From NCBI GenBank assembly GCA_030737875.1, contig CM060912.1, positions 456,200,310-456,264,309 of the forward strand: DNA of 64,000 bases, read 5' to 3'. This document shows, in pieces, positions 1-13,567 of this stretch. This DNA is from Allium sativum (Eukaryota > Streptophyta > Magnoliopsida > Asparagales > Amaryllidaceae). Below the pieces are notes generated by a model. The model worked only from the letters and a program-made list of their open reading frames with translations. It had not been told where the DNA came from and searched no databases. The translations under genes were made by a program, and so were the position numbers. Position 1 is the stretch's first letter. Every line of letters starts with the position of its first letter.

Positions 1-1528
1 AGTAAAACAAGGAACGTTGGAATATTTTGAACTGTAATTTTCTAACGAATGTAAGAAACTGAGATTTCACTTTATAAATTGTAAGTTATGTCCATTTTAA
101 AATTCAGAATAGTCGTTATGGAATTTATATTTTTTTAATATAATATATAACCCGTAAAAACAACTATTTTGCAAACGACCTCCGTTTTTGATGAAACCAC
201 TTTTATTGGATCCAGAATGTCAAATTATTATTAAGTTTCAAAATTCATAATTTTTGGAATTAATATGTGAGCGTGGTAAATTTAAACGTGTTTTGTAATT
301 TCAGTTTAAATTTAATCGACTAGAAAAAGCCCATTTTTCAAACGGTCTCCAAATTGGATGAAACTAATTTTTAAAAACTACATCGTCAAAACATAGCTAG
401 ATTTCAATATTCGTAATTTTTGGAGTCAGTATGTGGCCCTGGTAAATTAAATTGTACGTTGAAATTGAATATTGACCGTTATACTAATTTATATTTTAAT
501 TTTGATAAAAACTAATTGAAACAGTTGAATTGGCTTACGAAACATATTCCATTGTGTCCATAATGAGGGTATTTAGCTAGGAACGACAGTCGTTGGTTTG
601 ATTTGGAGTTCAGGAATTAAACAAGATATTTTCGAATTAAAATAATAAAAAATATATTTATATATATTAATTAAAACCCTACCTCCTCATTAAATATCCG
701 TGCCGTCAGCTCCAAAAACAGCGAAAAACAACTCCAAATTTCTCGTCCAAAATTTCTTTAAATGTACGCAATGAAATTCAAGCCTTATTGAAAGAAAATT
801 AAAGGGAAAAATGAGATCTTAAATCCATATAAGCTTGATCAATTATCGTTGTGTGTTGTGGTCGATTTCTAGGCTCAAAGAGCCGCCGTTCGAAGTGGTT
901 TTCTGGTGCGATGGGGGTTGTGAGCTCGACGACAGTGGGGCCGTTAGAAGAGGACGCGGTGGGCTTCGATGTGGGCCACTCCGATCTGGGTCCGGTGGCA
1001 TGTAGGAGGCGTGGTGGACGGAAGTTGAATTCGATGATGGGTTTCGGCAGTTGAACAAAGAGGAAAGGGGATTAAGGGTGATTATGTAATTAGTTATCAA
1101 TTAATTATTTTAATTTTGTAATTAACGTATATAAATCAATATCTTTTTCATACGGGGTCCAAATCCGACGATTTCAGTTGCGTTGGAATCATGTTGAAGA
1201 GTACTATGCAATGGGACTGACCAGAATGGAAACTGAGCAAGTTGGATTTTGAGCTAAATTAAACGGTCGTTTAATATAGTTTAAAAAAGAAATTCAAAAA
1301 TGAAGAATGACAGAGTGGAAACTAAATGTGAGATTTCTCTCACTAAAATATTTTTATAGTTATTTATTTTAACTGAAAAAATATAAATTTTCATTGTTGA
1401 TTTTTATCTGTTATATGTGACATTGCTTGAGTTCAACACACGAACTCTTCACAAATCATTTGAAATAGAAGTGATGTATGGATATTAGCGACACTCGCAT
1501 TTCATACTCCGAAGATGGACACTTGTGG

Positions 1529-1651
1529 ACTTTATTGTGAACTTTGTTTTTAATAACATTGATTTCGGTTTATAGTTTTCCATGAAGATTCCATAGATAA
1601 TGGAAGTTGATTTCGGTTTATTGTGAACTTTGTTTTTAATAACATTGATTC
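1529..1651 (+). repeat. deletion junction with templated filler DNA
   Basis: The 46-bp segment 1529-1574 sits where the 3' LTR has about 1.94 kb. It is a near copy of sequence 40-90 bp downstream (1609-1651): both contain TTGTGAACTTTGTTTTTAAT followed by AACATTGATT, and the filler ends with TTTCGGTTTAT, also present at 1611-1621. The filler was therefore probably copied locally during end repair. Confidence 0.65.
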
Positions 1652-2239
1652 TTTAATCCAGTTAAAGGCAAGATTAATTTTCCTAAAAAGATTGAATAAT
1701 CATTAAGTAACAATTTTCGAGATTAAAACTGGTCTAAAGTTTGAATGAATCATTAATTAGATTGAAATGAGAATACAGTAATTAAATTTATCGAATTCAA
1801 GAAATGATCGAGAATGGAGTACCATCAGTTTTACTCCAAGCGATAGTTAAATCTTTAAATAGATTTGAATGTGAAATGGTAATTAAATTTACCGATACCA
1901 CCGTTGGTGTTAGATATGGAGTACTACCTGTTTTTCTCTATGGGATAAATAGGTTGGGAATGGGTTAATAAAATAAATGATTACTTCGGTAAGGCTCGAT
2001 AATCCCGACTAGTTTTATAAACCTTAATTTGATTTAGAATTGATAAAGGATAAAATAAAATCTTTTGAAATTGATATCTAAATGAAGATTAAAGAATAAG
2101 TTTAAAAGAACTTATCTTTGATAAAATTAAAGGGAATTGTTCCCCTAAGATGTGAAAATTTGAATAAAAGAATATTCTGAATTGAAATGAGGCAAATGAT
2201 GTGTTTTTATAGCACTTGATTATTGATTATAAATACGCG

Positions 2240-2280
2240 AGTTATTCGGAAAGACCGGGTTTAACCCATTCCGAATAACT
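2240..2280 (+). repeat. LTR hairpin, 5' LTR copy
   Basis: AGTTATTCGGAA (2240-2251) pairs perfectly with TTCCGAATAACT (2269-2280). The 17-base loop holds a small GGGTT/AACCC repeat. The 3' LTR copy at 9748-9786 has a different but still paired stem. Confidence 0.7.
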
Positions 2281-3870
2281 GATACGACGATTAAAAGTCG
2301 ATGAAGATGGTGGTCAAAGACCAGGGATTCTCACATCGTTTGGATGATTACTGATGTCTGATTAGGATGTACACCCAAGACAAGGTAATAAGTGGTGATT
2401 GTCGAGATGTACTTGGAGATTGATCGGATATGCGAGGGCCTCTCTCCTGTATTGGACATATGGGACGAGGAATAAGGTGCCTCCGGTTTCGTTCAGACCT
2501 GGAACAGACTTGCAAATGGATGGTATGTCTGACACCCTTCTCTGAGACATACGAGCTTAGAGGTTATATATTGGTGGAAATCAGTGGTACAGTATGGATT
2601 GACAATGTGGCATGCTATGATGCAATTGATCAAGGCTTATTTTTGAAAAGCAGAGTCCTGTAGATGATGATCAAAGCACAGCTTTAAGTAGCATAGCTTT
2701 GTGTATAGCGTTAATTCGCGAGCCTCACACTCCGATATGAGTCTAAAACGGGATTAGGGACAGCAGGGAGCGCATGTGTTTCTTTCTAGCTAGAGGTAGT
2801 GCCATGGTATGGAGCCCATGCATACTTAATTATGTGGATGATGGATAGCGAGGCGCCTCAGATAGAGGGCTATATGCTCATAGGGTCTACATACTGACCT
2901 ATTTGGAGGTCCGATAAGACCGGAAAACGTATTGTTCAGGAATAATTAATCCACTAAAGTAAGTATGGACCGACCCTGCAAGATCCAAGGGCTCACCAGC
3001 GTCCGAGTCCTGGGTCATCTTGCTAGAGGTGATCCGAATTGGTAAGGAGACTATCCCTTGCCTTGACTCATGATGGAAATCCAATTTCCAATACAACACT
3101 TTTTGATTTTAGTTGTAAACCTATGCATGGCGGCATAATATATGGTACCTATGTCGTCTATGATTGATACATTTATATTTTAAGTTGATTTTGACACTAT
3201 GCACTTATAGTAATATCAAAATGATTTGTTTTAAAACGTACCAAGCATGTTTGGCCATTATGTGGGAAAACTCTATCCTTCGGCTTGCGTTGTATTGTGT
3301 GATGGGACCTGAGTCTTATAATAGCTTAATTTTTCCAAAAAGCAATGCACTATTTGTTTTATTTCAGAGTATCTGGGTTATACAGCGTGGTCCCTTGCTT
3401 TACCCAATTTTAAAATAAAGTTATTAACTGTTTTATTTCTCACACCAGTCGTATGACTGACTCGAAGTTTATTGTTTTCACCTAAACTTTGGGTATCCAT
3501 ATTTTCCATACGGGCAACTAGTAGTTTTGGTTTTCGCAGATATTTCTTTTTACGGGATCCTTGTTTATAGCTGGAACTATATTTGAAAAGCCGTGTATCC
3601 ATGTATCTCTATCAGTTGTGATAGTTGATGTATTTCCACTGTGCATTGTATTTATACATTTTTATTTCCGCTGCTATGTAAATTTAAAATCTCTGATATT
3701 ATTTTTCCACTGTGTAATATTTATTCGTACTCTGGTATTCTTTTACTCTGATGTATATTGTTGTAGTATCAATGAAATGTTCTATTGTTTGTGTCTGATG
3801 CGTCGTGTTCTCAAAGCAATCCAGGCTCCTCCGTCTCTTCGGGGATCGGGGAAGTTTTGGTCATCTCAGT

Positions 3871-3882
3871 TGGTATCAGAGC
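3871..3882 (+). other. primer-binding site, initiator-Met tRNA type
   Basis: TGGTATCAGAGC starts two bases after the LTR's terminal CA. This is the usual initiator-methionine tRNA primer site of plant Ty3/gypsy and Ty1/copia elements. It fixes the 3' boundary of the 5' LTR at 3868. Confidence 0.9.
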
Positions 3883-4523
3883 TTTGGTTTACAGAGCTCG
3901 AGAACAAGACACATTAGAACCAAACGAAAGAATTCGTCAGAGATAGGATTAGTAATATCCTATAAGAATGACTCGTTAGAGACAGGGTTAGTAATACCTT
4001 AGAATGAGTTTGAAGAGTATTATTTATAAAAATGAATTTAGTTTTGAAATTTATATCTTCTTATACGTATTTGAGTATTTTATTTATATTTATTTTGGAC
4101 TATTGAGTATAAAGAGATTTTTAATATACGTCTGATCCACATGTATTCGAAGTCTCAAATATGTTGGATAGATATAGAATCACAATCTAGTCACCTGGAG
4201 ATGATCCTGATGATGTGGACACATCATCAACATTTATGTTCGAGTTTCGAAAGTGAATATCTATATATTTCCAATTAACTGGTGTGAGAACCAAAAATTA
4301 ATTAGAATTTATTGTTTGTGATTTGGCACTAAAAATATGATTTTTGGGTATATAAAAGATATATATTTGAAAAGCTAATCAATTAATTGATTGCTGGTTG
4401 TGTTGTGTGATTATTAATTTAACTAATAAAATATTAGAATGATAAAACCAATTAGAGAATGAAAGGTAAAATTAAGCCAAATCGAATTCAATATTGAACT
4501 GAATTGAAAATTGATTGGAATTG

Positions 4524-4524
<1 letters not shown>

Positions 4525-4576
<52 letters not shown>

Positions 4577-4577
4577 T
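4525..4577. repeat. (AC)n(AT)n microsatellite
   Basis: A run of about 15 AC units passes directly into about 11 AT units inside the LARD-1 interior. Confidence 0.95.
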
Positions 4578-5361
4578 TATTTATATTGAATGGGTTGTTG
4601 AGTAAAGATTGAGTAGAGAACTAAATTGCGTGCCCGACAAACAGGTGCACCTTAATGAGTTGGTTGCACAATTTTATTATTATATCAACTCCTGTGAGTG
4701 ATTTGGATGCGTTATGATGGTTGTTCTATGCGAAATTTAAACGAACGCCATAGGATAGCAATAAATAAATTATGAACTACACCCCACGACATACTTCTTG
4801 AAGATAGCATATTATATCATATTTCATATAAGCATTTGGCACTTATATGCCGAGGTTTGGATTTCCATACGGGGGAGATGCTTACATGGCAATGACTGAA
4901 TTACAAGTTGAACAGAAGACTGATTATGGACTTAATAAACATATAAAGGTGCTCGAGGAAGGATTTAATGAAAACCTTACACAGGTTTGGAGACGATAAG
5001 AATTCACGTCTCTCTTGTTTCTAATTAAGGCACATGGGTTATTTTATTTCCAACATTGAGGCAAAGTATGAGATTTTGACTTTTTACACATCTCCCTTGG
5101 GCATACATAGGTCACAAAAATTGTGTATGCTTTTGATTTATTTATTGGGTGCCTAATATGGCCCAATAAAATTTTCAAACCCTCCCCATACAAAGGAGGT
5201 TATAATGAAATTTTTCGAAAATTTAGGTTGTTAGCCAAATTTTTGAGAAATTAGAAAGTTCTTAAAAGCAGAAAAGTTGAAGAATGAAAGCCAAAATGAA
5301 AGTTGAATTGGTTAGTTAAACAACTTTCAGCTCCGTTCCTTTTCAAGTACGGAAAAATTTT

Positions 5362-5374
5362 AAGTGGGGGAGAT
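5362..5374 (+). other. polypurine tract of LARD-1
   Basis: AAGTGGGGGAGAT lies directly before the TGTAACAACCCGG start of the 3' LTR, where plus-strand priming is expected. Confidence 0.85.
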
Positions 5375-8300
5375 TGTAACAACCCGGAATTTCTGAACCA
5401 ATTTAAAATTTTTATTTTAGCTATTTTAATGGGTTTTGAATATTTAAAATGATTTATTTTAAATAATAACGACTAAAAATTTATTTAAATCAAAGATAGA
5501 ACGTATAAATTTATTTTAGTTATAAAATGAGCCTAATATGGCTTGGTAGTTTGAAAATTCGATTTTAAATTTCAATTGAAAATACAGAGTTCAATATAAA
5601 TCGGATTTCAGTAAAACAAGGAACATTCGAATATTTTGAACTATAATTTTCTAACGAATGTAAGAAACTGATATTTCACTTTATAAATTGTAAGTTATGT
5701 CCAGTTTAAAATTTAGAATAGTCGTAATGGAATTTATATATATTTTAATATAATATATAGCCCTTAAAAATAGCCATTTTGCAAACGACCTCCGTTTTTG
5801 ACGAAACCACTTTTGTTGGATCTGGAATATCAAATTATTGTTAGGTTTTAAAATTCAAAATTTTTGGAATTAATATGTGAGCGTGGTAAATTTAAATGTG
5901 TTTTGTAATTTTAGTTTAATTTAATCGACTAGAAAAAGGACACTTTTAAATGGTCTCCAAATTCGATGAAACTAATTTTGTTAGGACCGTATCGTCAAAA
6001 TATAGCTAAATTTCAATATTCGTAATTTTTGGAGTCAGTATGTGGCCCCAGTAAATTAAAATGTACGTTGAAATTCAATATTGACCGTTATATTAATTTA
6101 TATTTTAATTTTGATAAAAACTGATTAAAACAGTCGAACTGGCTTATGAAACATATTCCATTGTGTCCGGAATGGGGGTATTTGGCTAGGAACGATAGTC
6201 ATTGGGTTTGATTTGGAGTTCAGGAATTAAATAAGATATTTTCGAATTAAAACAATAATAAAATATATTTATATTTATTAGTTAAAACCCTAGCTCCTCC
6301 TTAATTATCCGCGCCGTCAGCTCCAAAAACGAACGGTGAAAAATAGTTCCAAATTTCCCATCCAAATTTCTTTAAATCCACGCAATGAAATTCAAACCTT
6401 ATTGAACAAAAATTAAAGAGGAAAGTGAGATCTTTAAATCCATATAAGCTTGATCAATTATCGTTGTGTGTTGTGGTTGATTTCTGGGCTCAAAGAGCCG
6501 CCGTTCGAAGTGGTTTTCTGGCGCGATGGGGGCTGCGAGCTCGACGGCGGTGGGGGCACTGGAAGAGGACTCGGCGGGCTTCGATGGAGGCCCCTCTGTT
6601 CTGGGTCAGGTGGCGTGTAGGAAGCATGGTGGACGGAAGTTAAATTCGATGATGGGTTTCGGCGGTTGAACGAAGGGGAAAGGGGATTAAGGGTGATTAG
6701 TGTAATTAATTATCAATTAATTATTATAATTTTGTAACTAACGTACATAATTCAATATCTTTTTCATACAAGATCCAAATCCGACGATTTCAGTTCCGTT
6801 GGAATCGTGTCGAAAAGTACTATGCAATGGAACTGACTAGAACAGAAATGGAGCAAGTTATATTTTAAGCTAAATTAAATGGTCGTTTAATTTATTAAAA
6901 AAAACAGAAATTCAGAAATAAAAAATGACGGAGTGGAAACCAAATGTGAGAATTCTCTCACTAAAATATTTGTATAGTTATTTATTTTATAACTGAAATA
7001 TATAAATTGTCATTGTTGATTTTTATCTGTTATATGTGACATTGCTTGAGTTCAACACATGAACTCTTCACAAATCATTTGAAATAGAAGCGATGTATGG
7101 ATATTAGCAACACTCGCATTTCATACTTCGTAGATGGACACTTATGGCACCGTAAATGGCATTTGGTTGTTGAGTATTTATTTATATGGATGATTTGGTG
7201 GTTTGTGTATTGTGATGGTGATGATTAACATATTAAAAATAATGTTAACAATTGATGCGGTAGTTGAAATTAAATTACAAATATCCATTTATAGTTTAAA
7301 CAGTGAAAATTGGTTATGTAGAAAAATAATTCAAACTGAATTAGAATTGGTTAAATTTATTAACCAATGATTTATTTAAATAGACCATTGTTGTTTGAAA
7401 ACACCACACGGGTATTGGGATGATATTTGATATACGTTGATCCCAATATTTAGTTGTATGTCGATCGATTGATTGACAAACTGTTGTGAGCGTTATTTAT
7501 TTATTTTAATGCCTATACAGTTGTAGAATGTACTCTGGATGATGTTTAAATGTTTAATGATTATTTATCATTATTGTTGAATATATACGATGTATGAAAT
7601 CCATATAACTAAAATTATATGATAATTGATTGAGTTGCATTCCGATTCAGAATATGAACGAATATTTTAAAATAATATTCAGTAAAGAACTAAATTATGA
7701 TTTTGATTTCCGATTTTGGACAGACACAAAAATATTGAAATGTGAAGCCGAGTTAAGTAGTTAAACGCCATTTTTACTCAAATGGATTTTTCTGTCGATT
7801 TTATTCATTTTATAATGAATATCGAAAAGATTTGATTTCAAAATCTGATATTTTGGAAATATTATCATTTTAATATTATAATGATATAGAACATTCAATT
7901 TTGATTTAAAATTGAAAATGAAGTTGAAATCGTTTTAAAATGGATTTATAAAATACGTTTTATATAGAAATTGATATATTAAATGGCTTGAATAGAACAC
8001 GCCGCGCAGCGATCGTTCGCGAATTTCAACCATTGACTTCAAATTGATGTAACGGGAGATCGGACCGTCGGATTCTCCTAAAACCAGAACCGTTGGGTTC
8101 GTATCGAAAAGATCTTTCCAATGAATATAAGAGATTTAAATTTGAAAGGTTGGATTTTAAAATATGTCCAAATCAATTTCAGAAAAGGTCGCCATGGATG
8201 CAGTTCGGTGGCCGTTATTGGAAACCGACTGTAAAGGCCTCAATAAAATTAGTAAAAATATGGAAAAATTATGTAAAACCATAATAACTGATTTGGAAAG

Positions 8301-8541
8301 ATTTTGGATGAAAAATTCCAGTTTTGAAAAGATAAAAATATATTTTTAACGAAATGGACTAGTTAATAACTAGAATAATAATCCAATTATTTTTAGAAAT
8401 AATAAATTGGATTGAAAAATGGGTTTTAAAATAACCAGAGTTTTCCAATTCATAAATTGGAATGGATTTGGAATGGAAATTATTTTTGGATATTTCCATA
8501 CTGAATTCCATGATTATACGAATATTGTTGAGGAATTTGGA

Positions 8542-8565
8542 ATATATATATATATATATATATAT
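8542..8565. repeat. (TA)n microsatellite
   Basis: About 12 TA units inside the LARD-1 3' LTR. Confidence 0.9.
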
Positions 8566-9747
8566 TGTTATTCCCAATATGATATTTGTTGGTTTCAGAA
8601 TTTGATATTGAATATAAGCCGATATTAATTTCTATTTAGAGCCTTGTATTTAATATCAAATTGGATTTTGGGTTTGTCATCAATGGTGTCTTCAATAACA
8701 CTGTTCTTAAACCCCGTCGAGAAAAGAATAAATCTTTTAATTAAGATAACGAAGTTTTCCAATTTACAATTATAAATTATAATTAAATGGAAGATGATTT
8801 TGGGTTTATTTTGAACGATGTTTTAAATAAAATTTGTTCTCTAACCCAATTAATAGTGAAGCTATGATTTGGAATTTATAATCTTTTAATTAAGATTAAT
8901 GGAATTTTCTGAAGTAAAGTTTTCCAATTTAATATATTAAATTGGAATTCGATTTGGTAATAATCGAGATGATCTTCTGCAAAGGAAGACCGTTACTATA
9001 TATGGAATTTAAAAGGCTTTGCCGTTATTCCATTTATATTATTAGTCTGATATGAAAATTGATATCGATTATATATTGATCTGTTTTCCGTGAACATTCC
9101 ATAGTTAATGGAAGTTTATTTGGGTTTATAGTGAACTATGTTTTTTGTAACATTGATTCTTTAATCCAGTTAAATGCAGGATTAATTTTCCAAAAAAGAT
9201 TGAATAATCATTAAGTAACAATTTTTGAGATTAAAATTGGGCTAGAGTTTGAATGAATCTTTAATTAGATTGAAATGAGAATAGGGTAATTAAATTTATC
9301 GAATTCAAGAAATAATCGAGAATGGAGTACCACCAGTTTTACTCCAGGCGATAATTAAATATTTAATTAGATTTGAACGTGAAATGGTAATTAAATTTAC
9401 CGATAACACTATGGGTGTTAGATATGGAGTACTACCTATTTTGCTCTATGGGATTAATAGGTTGGGAATGGGTTAATAAAATAAATGATTACTTCGGTAA
9501 TGCTCGATAATCCCGACTAGTTTTATAAACCTTAATTTGATTTAGAATTGATAAAGGATAAAATAAAATATTTGAAATTGATATCCAAAGGAAGATTAAA
9601 GAATAAGTTTAAAAGAACTTATCTTTGATAAAATTAATGGGAACCGTTCCCCCAAGATGTGAATATTTGAATAAAAGAATATTCTGAATTGGAATGAGGT
9701 GCATGACGTGTTTTTATAGCACTTGATTATTGATTATAAATACGTGA

Positions 9748-9786
9748 GTTATTCAGAAAGACCGGGTTTAGCCCATTCTGAATAAC
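9748..9786 (+). repeat. LTR hairpin, 3' LTR copy with compensated stem change
   Basis: GTTATTCAGAA (9748-9758) pairs with TTCTGAATAAC (9776-9786). The 5' LTR copy has G and C where this one has A and T, so both sides of one pair changed together. Confidence 0.7.
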
Positions 9787-11028
9787 AGATATGACGATTA
9801 AAAGTCGATAAAGACGGTGGTCGAAGACTGGGGATCTTCACATCGTTTGGATGATTACTGATGTCTGATTGGGATGTACACCTAAGACAAGGTAATAAAT
9901 GGTGATCGTCTAGACGTACTTGGAGATCGACTGGATAAGCGAGGGCCTCTCTCTTGTATTGGACATATGGGACAAGGAATAAGGTGCCTCCGGTTTTGTT
10001 CATACCTAGAACGGACTTGCAAATGGATGGTATGTCAGACATTGTATTCCTTTATACTTTATTCATTGATCTTTGCTAAATATATATATGTTTGGTGGCG
10101 GAGAATTTATCTTCTTGCTTAACACCCTTCTCTGAGACGCACGAGCTTAGAGGTTATATATTGGCTTAAATCAGTGGTACGGTATGGATTGACAATATGG
10201 CATGCTAAGATGCAAATGATCAAGGCTTATTATTGAAAAGCAGAGTCTTGTGGATGATGATCAAAGCACAGCTTTAAGTAGCATAGCTTTGTGTATAGCG
10301 TTAATTCGTGAGCCTCATACCCTGGTATGAGTCTACAACGGGATTTTGGACTGCAGGGAGTGCTTGCGTTTCTTTCTAGCTAGAGGTAGTGTCATGGTAT
10401 GGAGGCCAAGCAAATTTACTTATGTGGATGATGGATTGCGAGGCGCCTCAGATATAGGGTTATATGCTCATTGGGTCGACGTAATGATCTGTTTGGAGGT
10501 CCGATAGGACAGGGAAACGTATTGTTCAGGAATAATTAATTCACTAAAGTAAGTGTGGACCGACCCAGTAAGATCCAAGGGCTCGCCAGCGTCCGAGTCT
10601 TGGGTCATCTTGCTAGAGGTGATCCAAATCGGTAAGGAAAGCATCACTTTCCTTGACTCATGATGGAAATCCAATTTCCAATACGACACTTTTCGGTTTT
10701 AGTTATAAACCAATGTATGGCGGCATAATATATGGTACCTATGTCATCTATGATTGATACATTTATATTTGAAGTTGATTTTGATACTATGCACTTATAG
10801 TAATATCAAAATGATTTGTTTTAAAACATACCAAGCAAGTTTGGCTAGTATAAGGGAAAACTCTATCCTCCGGCTTGCGTTGCATTATGTGATAGGACCT
10901 GAGTCTTATAATAGCTTCATTTTTCCAAAAAACATTGCACTGTTTGTTTTATTTCAGAGTATTCTTGGGAGTGAACCCATTCCATGGTATACGGCGTGGT
11001 CCCTTGATTTACCCAATTTTAAAACAAA

Positions 11029-11033
11029 GTTAT
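11029..11033. other. target-site duplication (GTTAT), left
   Basis: GTTAT precedes the Tat-like element and ATTAT (19789-19793) follows it. The uninterrupted 5' LTR copy has GTTATTAACTG at 3420-3430, so the duplicated target was GTTAT with one later change on the right. Confidence 0.85.
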
Positions 11034-12127
11034 TGCTTACACCAAAAATGGTCTAAACACCCAAGGTACTAAACTGTACTTCACCAATTCGGTAAGAAAT
11101 AAGTGGAACCGTGTTTAATCAGCAATCAAAAGTAAAAAATGCGAGAAAAGTAAAGTAGAGACGAAATTTAGAGTGGTTTAGCCGTTAACGAGGCCTACGT
11201 CCACTATGAAGGTGATTTCCTGTCTTATAATGAGGATTACAAGATACATCAACTCTCTCTTTTCATACATCTCTATATCCACTCAATACACCCTTGTTTA
11301 TATATTTCAATCCAAGGAATTATACAAGAGAATGGTAGAATTTGAGGAGAAGAAGGATGGATGAATGATTGAGAAGGAGGATGTCTCGTTTTCCTTCACC
11401 ATAAGATTGTACTTGACGCCATGGCCGAATTTGTAGTTGAGGATGGAATTTAGCAGCACTTTGTGGTTTCAAAGATCGGATCCCCTTTATATTGGTAGTC
11501 CTCCCATATTTATAGGTGAACTCTCCTTGGTAAATGATTTGGAATCCGCTTACGTAGGCTGTGGATCGTTCATTCTATTAATTACAATCATGCCATTGGC
11601 TAGCTGTAGCCAGCTGTCCGTGGTTGTATCCAATTATCATGTGCGGATGATTCATCGGGGCGAGTGTCTCGTATAGCTGAGCGAGTCCATACAAGCGGGT
11701 GTTCCTGTGAAAGTGGATGCTTCAGGGAATCTTATAAGGGCAGAATGCGGGGCTGGAGTTGATCCTCCTGTGTTCCTTGCGCGACCGTCCTTCTTGGTTC
11801 AAGGGCGCTCGTCTTCTTACTGCCTTTGTGTGGTGCTATTTGTTCATATAGCTACACTACAAGATTGCTTCCGCTTATGTTGAACGGGCGACCTGCTTTA
11901 TTTCGGTGTTTGAGCCGTTCACGGGATATGCGACCTTTATCTTCATCGGGTCGCACTCTTCATAGCATGTTATGTCGTTATCCCCGGTCGCACTGGTTGA
12001 CTTGACCTGCCTTGGGTTTGATATTTGAATGTTTAGGAGCCTCAGATAACCTTTCGCACGACCGACCCTGATGATGTCCGCTCTGTATCCCTTACCCAAT
12101 GTGCGTATGCATTTTTAGGGATTAACA
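11034..12127 (-). repeat. Tat-like element 3' LTR (left copy)
   Basis: It matches 18710-19788 over its whole length with scattered changes and small indels. On the + strand it starts TGCTTACACC and ends GGGATTAACA. Sequence just inside (12128 onward) would hold the polypurine tract on the minus strand, but it is only weakly purine-rich there. Confidence 0.88.
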
Positions 12128-12891
12128 CTTGCGCCTCGAAGTCCGTGATTTCTTTTTAGTTAGGAATTACTGGCTTCGATATGTTCGATCGCACATTAGT
12201 TGGCGGGCTTGTCCTGACTTGTTGAGGAGTCGTTCGTGCAAAAGATTGAGGCTGCTTCGTTGTAGCTGATTGGTATTGTCTTTTCCTGTGAGCGAGAGGC
12301 TCGACGTATCATTTGAATAGCTGAATTTCGGGATGCCAGTTGGGACTTGATGAGACACTTTTATGTAATCAAGCACTTATGCTGACGTGGAGAGGATACT
12401 CTAGATATACACCTTTTAATCTTTCTTCTTTTCCTCTTATTTGTTCGCTTTTGATTAGTTTTCCCACGCATACGTAAGTGCGCTTGTTTTGGAGGATCCC
12501 TCACTTGTTCGAATGCTGGGCCCATTGATTTGATCATTAGGCTGTTGAGCGACCAGATGAAAATACTATTTTAGTTTGTTAGCCCTTTCGCCTATCTTTT
12601 ATATATTATTTCGCTATCTTCTTCTTTTCCAAAAGAAAGCTTTAATGGCGGTGTTGTTCTAAGCAGTCTTCTTTACCATTTGGATCCCTTTTGCAACTCC
12701 TGAATATCATAGTTCTTTTATTGTTCCAATTTGCATTCGCACGCGGCACCGTCATTAAAGCTTCTGCAATCTTGAGATCGACTTGGCCGAATTATTTGCT
12801 AATATTTGAGACTGTTCGCTTGTATGTAAGCGAATTCCTCCCTTGATTTTATCTTAACCCAATTTTAGAGCATGAATTAGATCGTGCGACT
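12128..12891. other. internal spacer without a recognised gene
   Basis: This 764-bp stretch lies between the left LTR and the opposite-strand ORF. Short ORFs occur but none shows a domain. It may hold the promoter of the plus-strand ORF; no clear TATA box was chosen. Confidence 0.4.
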
Positions 12892-13567
12892 TTGGGGTTT
12901 TTAAGTACCATTTTCCTTTTTCTAAAATTTCATAATTCCAGGAAGCTACCTATGTCGGACCAGGTCGGAAGGTTGGATCGAGCAGAAATCTCTGACCAAG
13001 TTACGTCTATGCCCTTTGTTGTTTCTCCAATGGGTGCTGCCCAGAAATTCCCACAACCTCGTGTACTTTTTGAAGTGCCCAGTGAGAGGCACCAAACGTA
13101 GATTCCTCCCAGCTCGTTCCATCAACTGTGCAAACAATTTGGTATTTCGGAAAAAGAAGAGGCCAAGTTGCCTGTGGGAAAAGAGTTTGCAGGTATCCCT
13201 CCTAAAGGATATGTTGCTGTTACTCGTGGCATGTTGAAAAGTGGAGCGGTTCCTCCCTTTAATCCTTATATAGAGATGATTCTCCGAAACTTGGCCATTG
13301 CCCCGTATCAGTTACATCCTAATGGTTACGCGATTTTTACAAGCCTTTATGTCCTTTTTATAAGGGAGAAACATCGGGCTCCTTCATTTAAGGATATATG
13401 CTCACTGTATGCTTTCAGGACAAGAAACCAACGTCCCTCATTTATCTTTGTGGAAAGCCGAGGTCCGGAAATAATCACTGGTTTAGTGGACAACGTGCGA
13501 GGATTACCCAATCAATACTTCTTCGTCCGATGTCCCGATAATTTCTGCGGTCTTTAGATGGAAGTCG

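Larger units (their letters stand above)
1..3868 (+). repeat. LARD-1 5' LTR (left end outside window)
   Basis: It aligns collinearly with 5610-11033 plus 19794-20236 and ends CA two bases before a primer-binding site. Relative to the 3' copy it lacks about 1.94 kb (equivalent of 7148-9082), replaced by 46 bp at 1529-1574. It also lacks about 85 bp present at 10044-10125 of the 3' copy. No ORF here looks like a protein gene; those seen are short and not shared intact with the other copy. Confidence 0.85.
3869..5374 (+). mobile_element. LARD-1 non-coding interior
   Basis: This 1,506-bp interior runs from the primer site to the polypurine tract. I see no conserved gag, protease or pol motif in any frame and no long ORF. 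It holds an AC/AT microsatellite. It does not look similar by eye to the LARD-2 interior. Confidence 0.75.
5375..11033 (+). repeat. LARD-1 3' LTR, first segment
   Basis: It starts TGTAACAACCCGG and continues until the Tat-like insertion after GTTAT at 11029-11033. It carries the ~1.94-kb stretch (7148-9082) missing from the 5' LTR; that stretch contains no recognisable gene. A TA microsatellite lies at 8542-8565. Confidence 0.85.

Noticed and set aside
3871..3882. TGGTATCAGAGC sites as pieces of a tRNA gene
   Set aside because: They are primer-binding sites next to LTR ends; no cloverleaf surrounds any of them.
3561..3917. 118-aa ORF ending in LARD-1 interior
   Set aside because: It crosses the LTR end and primer site, is not kept in the 3' LTR copy and has no domain.
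7148..9082. A separate transposon inserted in the LARD-1 3' LTR
   Set aside because: The 5' LTR lacks this segment, but the filler DNA at 1529-1574 points to deletion there; no terminal repeats or target duplication were seen at 7148 or 9082.
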